Positions 19,701-25,487 of a stretch of DNA of 29,013 bases are shown one piece after another (position 1 is the stretch's first letter; every line of letters starts with the position of its first letter). The notes under the pieces were generated by a model. That model saw nothing but the letters and a program-made list of their open reading frames with translations. It ran no database searches and was not told the origin of the DNA. Source of the stretch: an uncultured Bacteroides sp. Lineage in GTDB: Bacteria > Bacteroidota > Bacteroidia > Bacteroidales > Bacteroidaceae. Where the stretch lies: assembly GCA_900553815.1 (NCBI GenBank), contig USEY01000049.1:1-29013 (forward strand). Direction: 5' to 3'. The translations under genes were made by a program, and so were the position numbers.

Positions 19701-19997
19701 GATGATGGTCAGCGTGTATGGACCACCGGCCTTTCCGGTGGGCAACAGGGCTTTCCATTTGCCATAAGGGTCAATCTTGGCAGACAAGGTGTCGTTGGGC
19801 TGCCAGCTGGCTACAATTTTAATCTCTTGGCCGCCTACGCCCCCTCCCCAGATAGGGGCAGAGGCGTTTTGCTGCAACACCATGTTGTCGCTGAATACGG
19901 CAGGCAGGGTGATGTCTTGTGCCATCAGTGTGCAGCCACATCCTAGCATGGCTACACACAGTAATCCGCGTCTAGATAATAGTTGCTGTATTCTCAT
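16785..19997 (-). CDS. Two-domain enzyme: sialate-O-acetylesterase-like + GH127-like
   Basis: The 1070-residue protein begins with a long signal peptide (RRGLLCVAMLGCGCTLMAQ). Residues about 25-480 are a SASA-type SGNH carbohydrate acetylesterase: LCSGQSNMEW with nucleophile Ser122, CIWYQGESNVD, and the D..(N)IHP triad (Asp342, His347). Residues about 490-1070 form an (alpha/alpha)-barrel GH127-type (DUF1680) domain. The metal/nucleophile set of that family is recognisable as Glu777-x-Cys779 and the adjacent pair Cys841-Cys842, and Glu759 in SSWEYF matches the acid/base position. GH127 contains beta-L-arabinofuranosidases. I infer a periplasmic enzyme that removes acetyl groups and then a furanose residue from the same glycan. 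The start codon lies 3 bp after the transporter stop, so translation is coupled. No frameshift joins the domains; it is a genuine single frame. Confidence 0.9.
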   Translation of the reverse strand: MRIQQLLSRRGLLCVAMLGCGCTLMAQDITLPAVFSDNMVLQQNASAPIWGGGVGGQEIKIVASWQPNDTLSAKIDPYGKWKALLPTGKAGGPYTLTIISQNSTKTLKNILLGEVWLCSGQSNMEWRAQIGIKNKEEEIAQADYPQIRLFNVPNRGSDSPQEDCDGNWVECTPETMPLHSAVSYFFGRELHKQLNVPIGLITAEWGGTPAEVWLLPKERVEGDWLLQANKPAQTYDMWPTQSGVLYNQMINPIIDYRLAGCIWYQGESNVDKYATYHRVMKALIEEWRKRNGEDFPFYFVQIAPFAYGSPYGLSALLREQQEMTWKEVANTGMVVTNDLVDDVHNIHPQDKQNVGLRLANWALSEKYGQTGLTYKSPTFKSMRRHGNKLIISLNNAPKGIYAKGKSIKGLEVFNNTGKYIKVASRIENGELVISGRYLEAPVTVAYCFNDTLTGNLFSCEGALPVAPFRAFEDGGEACRPQPLVQYAVNDIFKHAGMQQARVNGYLSGWMSRNIENRLLQIDEAGLIEPYIKRPGNHPWAGEHVGKYLESAANTWLRTHDERVKKQMDRMAILLIASQLEDGYLGTYPDKDRWTGWDVWSHKYNLYGLLAYYKATGYKGALEACQKMGDLLCSTFGTQPGQKDIIKSGTHVGMAATSILDPMIELYRYTADKKYLDFCHYLIDAWEQENGPKIMSDLANKGKVNQTANGKAYEMLSNLLGLTNFYRLTGESKYLNAVATAWNDIVENRLYVTGTTSSWEYFRDDKMLLAGNENGVGEGCVTTTWLQLNQALFETTGEMKYMDEAEKTIYNHLLAAENPHTGNVSYFTPLMGAHPGTNHITCCMSSIPRGIALIPNSAFGIVNHAPTLLLYEAGEYETSYNQGRGKKNIRLTMKVETSFPEANATTVTIQVSSACQMPLAFRVPEWCTFYVASVGNDTFNGVPGEILTISRTWKTGDKINISFQTPITRLDGGQSYPFHVGFKKGPQVLAFDDKVNSWKTNETKKNGFDLTDAQPDSSNHTELLPKEWFGKQAYKINDQQSNDIMLVPYAEAGQKEGNVSVWLPLTWNQHK

Positions 19998-20000
19998 GGT

Positions 20001-21014
20001 TTAATTTCCTCCTGATACAACAATAAGTCCCAAACCTGCAATGAACAGGACAAACATCAGTGTAAGAAGCATATTGACCGATTTGGGTGCACCTTTGAAT
20101 TCCTTCCATACGAATACGCCCCAAATGGCAGCTATCATGGGAGCTCCCTGACCTAAGGCATAGGAAATGGCGGCACCGGCCTTGCCGGCAGCAATGTAGC
20201 TGAGCGAGGTGCCCAAAGCCCAGATGCAGCCACCCAATATGCCTACAAGGTGGGTTGATGCTTTACCGTTTTTGTAGTCGGCAAAGCGCACAGGGCTTCC
20301 GCTGAAAGGATGACGCATGATGAAACTGTTGAATACCAGGTTGCTCAGGAAAAGTCCAAGGGCAAATACAAAGAATGCCGAGTAGGGGGTAAGCATGCCG
20401 GCTGTGGGCGACTCGAAATTGTTGAGGTCCATGGCTGCAGCTACAAAACGGTAGAAGAACGCCATGAGCAGGCCAGCAATAAGAGCCAGTACAATGCCTT
20501 TTTTCTTGGTCTGGTTGCTACTGTTGCCATTGCTTTCCATCTTGCCGGCAGCAATACCGTTGCAGATGATGGCTATCATGATGAGCAGTACACCGGTGAA
20601 CAGAATGACTGCATCGCCCTTGGGGGCCGTAAAGTAGTTGACGAATACACCCAGTACCAGAGCGATACCCACACCGAGCGGGAAAGCTACGGCCATGCCG
20701 GCCAGTGCCATGGAGGCTGTCAGCAGGATATTGGACGCATTGAAAATGACACCGCCAAGAATGCAGCTCAGCAGATTGTTGGTGTCGGCCTGCATGAGGT
20801 CGGGAACAAAGGAGCGGCCCTGCTCGCCGATGCTACCCAGGCTGAAGCCCAGCAGGAGACTGAATAGCAGGATGCCGAGCGCATAGTCCCAATAGTAAAG
20901 TTCGAAACGCCAGTTTTTGTCTGTCATTTTTTGGGTATTACCCCATGAACCCCAGCACAGCATAGTGATGATGCAGAAGAATACTGCCAGGGCGTAATTG
21001 TCTACAATAAACAT
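20001..21014 (-). CDS. GRP/DMT-superfamily inner-membrane sugar transporter
   Basis: The 337-residue product is almost entirely hydrophobic, with about ten predicted transmembrane segments in two five-helix halves. A cytoplasmic-type hydrophilic loop near residues 155-170 (KMESNGNSSNQTKKKG) separates the halves. Motifs such as CWGSWGNTQK in the first helix and ALGQGAPMIAAIWGVFVWKE near the end fit the drug/metabolite transporter superfamily and the glucose/ribose porter (GRP) group. It lies 53 bp after the ribokinase gene and 3 bp before the esterase-GH127 gene, so its cargo is most simply the sugar that the kinase phosphorylates. An L-rhamnose (RhaT) label is less likely because the N-terminal RhaT motifs are not seen. 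The transport direction and substrate are inference. Confidence 0.82.
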   Translation of the reverse strand: MFIVDNYALAVFFCIITMLCWGSWGNTQKMTDKNWRFELYYWDYALGILLFSLLLGFSLGSIGEQGRSFVPDLMQADTNNLLSCILGGVIFNASNILLTASMALAGMAVAFPLGVGIALVLGVFVNYFTAPKGDAVILFTGVLLIMIAIICNGIAAGKMESNGNSSNQTKKKGIVLALIAGLLMAFFYRFVAAAMDLNNFESPTAGMLTPYSAFFVFALGLFLSNLVFNSFIMRHPFSGSPVRFADYKNGKASTHLVGILGGCIWALGTSLSYIAAGKAGAAISYALGQGAPMIAAIWGVFVWKEFKGAPKSVNMLLTLMFVLFIAGLGLIVVSGGN

Positions 21015-21067
21015 GTGTGGTATAGATTAAAAGATTAATAAATCAGTAATTTAATTAGTCGTGTATT

Positions 21068-22006
21068 TTAAAAAACATCTACTTCGGCACGATATGGTGC
21101 TGACGATTGTGCTCCTTGACGAGTGACAGAAATAGCAGCAGCCTTGGCGGCGAATTTTACGGCGTCGCCCAGTGTGCGCCCTTCGGCAATGGCCTGTGTC
21201 AGTGCACCGCAGAAACAGTCGCCGGCAGCCGTCGTATCAACAGCCTTTACAGGAATAGCAGGAATCAGTTCTTCCGATTCGGCATTGCACAAGAGTGCTC
21301 CTTTGCTGCCCAGGGTGATGATGACGTTGTTTGCACCCATTTCCATGATTTTGCGGGCAGCGGCAACGGCACTGGGATAATCGGTGACGGTGATACCTGA
21401 GATGATTTCGGCTTCGGTCTCATTGGGGATAATAAGATAGATGTGTTGCAACAGTTCGCGCGTCAGTACACCGGGTGCAGGTGCGGGAGCCGGGTTAAGA
21501 ATAACCGTTTTGCCCTTTTCCGATGCCATCTGGGCCGTGAAGCTGACGGTTTCCATCGGAATTTCGAGTTGCATCAGCACGATGTCGGATTCGTCAATGG
21601 CTTTTTCTGAAGCCTGTATGTCGGCGGGGCTGAGTGAGCCATTGGCACCGGGCGCCACAGCAATGCAGTTCTCTGCTTTATTGTCGACAAAAATCAGTGC
21701 CACGCCTGATGGCGAATTGTTGTCTGAAAGGATGTAGGATGTGTCTATGTCTTCTTCTTCGAATAGTTGCTGCGATTGGTGGCCGAATATGTCATTGCCG
21801 GTTTTGCAAATCAGCCTGACGTTGCCTCCGAGTCGCGCTGCAGCTACAGCCTGGTTGGCACCTTTACCTCCCGGATTCATAAAGAAAGTTCCTCCAACAA
21901 CGGTCTCACCCGGACGGGGCAGGTGGGGTGACTGGATGACCATGTCGGTGTTACTACTGCCTATTACAAGGATTTTCTTACGATTTTCTTGGCTATTGCT
22001 TTTCAT
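21068..22006 (-). CDS. rbsK: Ribokinase (PfkB family)
   Basis: Ribokinase phosphorylates D-ribose at O5 with ATP in the cytoplasm, feeding the pentose phosphate pathway. The 312-residue length is typical. The PfkB signature 1 is present as NPGGKGANQAVAAARLG. A N..E motif (IIPNETEAE) and ATP-binding GSKGALL follow. Signature 2 is DTTAAGDCFCGAL with the catalytic base Asp263. The sugar-binding start SSNTDMV and PGETV also match RbsK better than fructokinase or adenosine kinase relatives. It is the first gene behind a good promoter at 22044-22074. It leads the operon rbsK - transporter - esterase/GH127 - GH3 - GH28-like. A related pentose such as arabinose is less likely but not excluded. Confidence 0.93.
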   Translation of the reverse strand: MKSNSQENRKKILVIGSSNTDMVIQSPHLPRPGETVVGGTFFMNPGGKGANQAVAAARLGGNVRLICKTGNDIFGHQSQQLFEEEDIDTSYILSDNNSPSGVALIFVDNKAENCIAVAPGANGSLSPADIQASEKAIDESDIVLMQLEIPMETVSFTAQMASEKGKTVILNPAPAPAPGVLTRELLQHIYLIIPNETEAEIISGITVTDYPSAVAAARKIMEMGANNVIITLGSKGALLCNAESEELIPAIPVKAVDTTAAGDCFCGALTQAIAEGRTLGDAVKFAAKAAAISVTRQGAQSSAPYRAEVDVF

Positions 22007-22043
22007 TGGTATACTGTTTTATTGATTGTTTTTAATAGTGTGA

Positions 22044-22074
22044 CAAAAATAGTAGATACTTAGAATAGCTGAAA
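22044..22074 (-). promoter_or_regulatory. Promoter of the rbsK operon
   Basis: Read on the - strand, TTTC (22074-22071), a 19-bp spacer and TATTTTTG (22051-22044) match the Bacteroides promoter TTTG-N19-21-TAnnTTTG, with an exact -7 element. The rbsK ATG follows about 38 bp downstream. Confidence 0.78.
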
Positions 22075-22430
22075 GTAGAGAATGATATGCGAAATTGTAA
22101 ACCCAAATACTATTAGTGTCGGTTTTGCGCGTGTTAACGTATTGATAAATAGATTGGTAAATTTGGAATAAATAGACTTTCTGATGTGGAACGCATGGAA
22201 CTGCATTTTATATGAATATCTTTGTCGGAGTATATTCCGATACTTTGGTGTATTGTATTTTTCGCTATGGGCAGCCTGCTAGTCTCACATGTGTGTATGA
22301 GGCACGGCGCTAAATAAGTTCAGAATAACGGCCGGTCACTCTTCTGATTGTCCAAGGTAAGGTCTCCGTGTCCGTGCTTTATCATTCTTTGATTTTTCAA
22401 AATCTGAAGAATTGACCAAAAATGACCCTG

Positions 22431-22482
22431 TTCGTACCCTATTCGTACCTCAGTCGTACCTTCTTCGTACCAAGTTCGTTCT
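22431..22482. repeat. 11-bp tandem repeat (five copies) of TTCGTACC
   Basis: The word TTCGTACC (or one-base variants) starts at 22431, 22442, 22453, 22464 and 22475, exactly 11 bp apart with three-base variable spacers. The last copy is TTCGTTC and forms a small hairpin with GAACGAA downstream. Two related words TTGACC and ATGACC precede the array at 22412 and 22422. The array lies about 360 bp upstream of the rbsK promoter. Confidence 0.9.
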
Positions 22483-22659
22483 TTTAGGAACGAAGAAATA
22501 GGGGTTTTGGAGGGTCTGAAGAAAGAAGAATCTGAAAAATAGAACAATTCAGGAGACTGGTATTTGTAGTCTAACTTGGCTTTGCATGGTATTTGAAGTC
22601 CATGTATTGGGGTTTGCTGTGCAATGAGAGCATAGGGTTGGTGTTTCTTGAACGGGGTA

Positions 22660-22714
22660 TCAGAAAATAATGAGCCCGGGCCAGTAAGAAAGGAAATACT
22701 GCTCCGGACTCATT
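22660..22714 (-). terminator. Hairpin terminator after the TIM-barrel glycosidase gene
   Basis: An 18-base arm (22697-22714) pairs with 22669-22686, with the outer AATGAG/CTCATT and inner CAGTA/TACTG segments perfect and a mismatched step between. On the - strand the stem is followed by TATTTTCTG. It lies about 140 bp downstream of the glycosidase stop and would end the upstream transcript before rbsK. Confidence 0.72.
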
Positions 22715-22853
22715 GATTGATTGAGGAAGGCTTAGGGCACTTTGCTGCCCAAGTTTTGTAGCCTTAGTATGTTTTTTAGGTTTTGACCTGTGCTGTACAT
22801 GTGACATTACAGCTTTAAATACCGAGATGCAGGGCCTTGGCCCAGTCTTGGGT

Positions 22854-25238
22854 CTACTTTTGAGGTATTAGCGTCAGAACCTTTTGCTTGAAAGGTATGG
22901 GATAGGCACTAAGCCATACTTCAGGCTGAAGCTGTATGTTTTCGGCCTGATAGGCTAAGACGAACACCTCAATCTTTTTTCCAGCCATTGTTTTGTCTAT
23001 AGGAAAATAGTAGGTATAGTTCGAATCAGTCCTTTTGTTGATATATTCCCAAGTGTTTGACGGATAAGAAAGTGCTCTGTCGGGAGCACCTACATATTCC
23101 CCGTCAATTTTCAAGGCGGCATAAGCTCCTTCTATTCCGTGTTTGCCATTGATGGCAACACACAGGTAACTGTTGTCGGCCACTTCGCTGAGGCTGAATT
23201 CGTGTTTCCAGGCTGCTTGGCATGGCATGGCGCTTTCGGGGGCAAAAAGGTTGCTGGCACGGAAGTTTGCAGGGTCTATTTTTGTTCCGTTGTGATAGAC
23301 TTCCACTTCTGCGATGGCATTGGGCTGTTGCGGCATTCTCAGATATCTGACAGAGTCGTTGATGACTATTTCCATATTTTTCCCGGTAAGGAAAAATATT
23401 TTTCTCCAATTAATCAAGTCTGTCGATATTTCTGCAGTGGCCGATTCTTCTGTTTGTAGCGGTTCAAGGTCACGGTCGGCTGATAGTTTGAGTACTATTT
23501 TGCTGACTTGTTCAGTCTGTCCAAGGTCTAATCGGAAGCATCCGCCTTTTATTTTGCTTTCTGTTCCAAATCTATTGCTTGGCCAGAAACCGGTTTTCAT
23601 GTCTCCGTCGAACAGATTTTTGTCCCAAAGGCCTCTGCTGACGAAAGTCTTTTGGTTGAAGAAGGCGTCGCGGGCTGCCTTTACAGCATTGAATCGGGTT
23701 TCTCCCGATCTTTGCAGAGAACGCACTTCGAGGGCGTTGTTGTCGGCTGCAAAAACAGTGCTTTCGTATAAGGTGGCAGCATCTTCTGGTATGCTTACCG
23801 GTTTTAAATCGCCTATCTTTCTATGGTAGTTGTCTTGCAGTTTCTTACCAGGAAAGTGGATTTTAGTTTTGCCGTCTTTTAGTATTTGAGTACAGGGTTT
23901 TCCGTCGATAAGCGCCTGGCTGTATTTTCCATTACTGGGCAGAGAAATTTCGGCGTCGGTTCCGGGAAGTCCTAACAGCTTGATTTGGATGTTTTCGCCG
24001 GGAATATCTTTGATAATTTGATAGTCAATACCTGTCAGTTCTGTTTCTTTCTCTTCCGTGGAGGTGGCTTTCAGCAATAGAGAACGGTAGGAAGGAACTG
24101 TCACTTCTATTTTGTCACCATATTGATAGTATCCCACTATGCGTTCGGTAGGGTGGTATTGTTTAACTTTGATTCGCTGGCCTGCTTTCAAACCTATTTC
24201 TTCGTTCAGGTTGATGGTGTATGTAATGGAATTCCAATTTAGATTCCGGAGTGTCAGGAAACGTGTGTTGTCGTTACCTCTCGATACGGCATAAGGACCA
24301 TAAGTGGCAGGCAAAGTCATGCCTTGCGTCAGTATGTCGGCATATTTCCTATGCAGATTGTAGATGCGTGCCAATAGAGGGAATTCGTCATCGTTGAGCA
24401 ACCAAGGGTTGCCGTATATTTCCGGAGCCAGAATCAGTGATCTGTTGAAGGCCTGCAATATCAGGTCGTCTTCCCAATAGTCCAGGCATGAGGAGATGCA
24501 TACGCCACAGTCTTCTGCCAGTCGTTGCAGGCCGGGGGTAAGTCCTCGGGCCAAGGCTCCAGCCCTGTGATGGGGAGCAGTTGTGGTGTTCGATGTATGT
24601 ACGTCAATGTATGTTTCCTGCCCTTGCCAGAGGAAGGTGGTTGCATAGGGACGTGCTTTGTTTAGGCCCAGTCGGTGATTCAGCAGGATAAGGTCGGGTG
24701 AATATTGGCGGCATTGGGTCATCATGTCTATGAATTCATCTTCTTTCTCCGGGCGTAGAGGACCGCATACGGCGTCGAATTTGAATAGAGCCCAGTCGTA
24801 GTCCCGGCATAATGAAATCATTTCTTCTTTTCTGGCAGCGGCTTTTTCTGGAGTATTTCCAAATCCATCGGGGCCTCCCCAAATTCCCAGTCGGGTATGC
24901 ATCTTTTTGCCGGCATTACAGATGTTGGTGAAGTGTTGCGGAAACTTGTTTCTGAAGCGCTCTGATTGGCTGTTACCATAGAATCCTTTTCCGTCGATGA
25001 CACCGGCATCCATGGCATAAATGTCCAATATCATACCATATTCATCATGCATCCATTGGAAAAATTGCAGGTTGGTAAGCGTCTGCTTTTCGTCGGTTCC
25101 TTCGTTGGTATGGTTAATCCAAGATGAATATTGCGAACGTGAAGGGGTGTTTTCGTCTGCTCCCGGGAAGATTTTGTCTTGTGCAATGCTGTTGACGGAG
25201 CAAAAGGCTAGTGCCAGATAGGCAATTTTGATGTTCAT
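22854..25238 (-). CDS. Secreted TIM-barrel glycosidase (clan GH-D-like) with F5/8-type domain
   Basis: The 794-residue protein has a signal peptide (MNIKIAYLALAFCSVNSIA). Residues about 30-300 look like the barrel of alpha-galactosidase-type (GH27/GH36 clan D) enzymes: ILDIYAMDAG, FTNICNAGKKMHTRLGIWGGP, and the strand WALFKFDAVCG, where Asp155 in K-F-D stands at the nucleophile position of that clan. The stretch CLDYWEDDLILQAFNRSL may supply the acid/base. A beta-sandwich follows from about 310 to 400. A discoidin-like (F5/8 type C) part spans about 510-640 (LWDKNLFDGDMKTGFW, GGCFRLDLGQTEQVSKIVL). A final beta domain ends the protein. I do not recognise a CAZy family with certainty. The gene is preceded by a 249-bp gap and followed by a terminator. 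Confidence 0.75.
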   Translation of the reverse strand: MNIKIAYLALAFCSVNSIAQDKIFPGADENTPSRSQYSSWINHTNEGTDEKQTLTNLQFFQWMHDEYGMILDIYAMDAGVIDGKGFYGNSQSERFRNKFPQHFTNICNAGKKMHTRLGIWGGPDGFGNTPEKAAARKEEMISLCRDYDWALFKFDAVCGPLRPEKEDEFIDMMTQCRQYSPDLILLNHRLGLNKARPYATTFLWQGQETYIDVHTSNTTTAPHHRAGALARGLTPGLQRLAEDCGVCISSCLDYWEDDLILQAFNRSLILAPEIYGNPWLLNDDEFPLLARIYNLHRKYADILTQGMTLPATYGPYAVSRGNDNTRFLTLRNLNWNSITYTINLNEEIGLKAGQRIKVKQYHPTERIVGYYQYGDKIEVTVPSYRSLLLKATSTEEKETELTGIDYQIIKDIPGENIQIKLLGLPGTDAEISLPSNGKYSQALIDGKPCTQILKDGKTKIHFPGKKLQDNYHRKIGDLKPVSIPEDAATLYESTVFAADNNALEVRSLQRSGETRFNAVKAARDAFFNQKTFVSRGLWDKNLFDGDMKTGFWPSNRFGTESKIKGGCFRLDLGQTEQVSKIVLKLSADRDLEPLQTEESATAEISTDLINWRKIFFLTGKNMEIVINDSVRYLRMPQQPNAIAEVEVYHNGTKIDPANFRASNLFAPESAMPCQAAWKHEFSLSEVADNSYLCVAINGKHGIEGAYAALKIDGEYVGAPDRALSYPSNTWEYINKRTDSNYTYYFPIDKTMAGKKIEVFVLAYQAENIQLQPEVWLSAYPIPFKQKVLTLIPQK

Positions 25239-25272
25239 GGTTGTAGGTTATCGCTAAGATTGTTTTGTGTAT

Positions 25273-25476
25273 GGCTTTTGGAGGAAATTGTAGCCATTAG
25301 GGACCGGAGGAATACAACGGTAAGAAAGGTGGTTACAGTCAGATGCTTGTTATTATGAAGCGGTATGTGCAGGTGGGGCAGATGGCCTTTTGTCAGATAG
25401 GCTTCAGGGGCGTTTTTGATGCTTGCATTGTCTGTCGTCCCTTTTTCCCAGTACTGTCTGGTTCCCTCCAAAAGCC
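25273..25476. repeat. 12-bp inverted repeat framing the gap before the TIM-barrel glycosidase
   Basis: GGCTTTTGGAGG (25273-25284) and its perfect reverse complement CCTCCAAAAGCC (25465-25476) sit at the two ends of the 249-bp gap 25239-25487. With one mismatch the match extends to 15 bp. The 180 bp between them hold no gene and no consensus TAnnTTTG element in either direction. The arrangement resembles small invertible segments of Bacteroides, but it could also pair as a long-range RNA stem. Confidence 0.6.
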
Positions 25477-25487
25477 TGTTTCTAATT

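Larger units (their letters stand above)
22007..22853. other. Gene-free gap of 847 bp splitting the carbohydrate locus
   Basis: The gap separates the TIM-barrel glycosidase from rbsK on the same strand. It contains the rbsK promoter (22044-22074), an imperfect palindrome CGGAGTATATTCCG near 22229-22242, an 11-bp tandem array (22431-22482) and the terminator hairpin of the upstream gene (22660-22714). The open frames in it are short and have no protein-like features. It marks a division of the locus into two transcription units. Confidence 0.7.

Noticed and set aside
22267..22317. 16-codon open frame after an upstream TATCTTTG word on + strand
   Set aside because: No -33 element at the proper spacing and no conservation evidence; too short to support.
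22571..22807. 78-codon open frame on - strand in the gap before rbsK
   Set aside because: It spans the terminator hairpin of the upstream gene and has no signal, domain or plausible composition.
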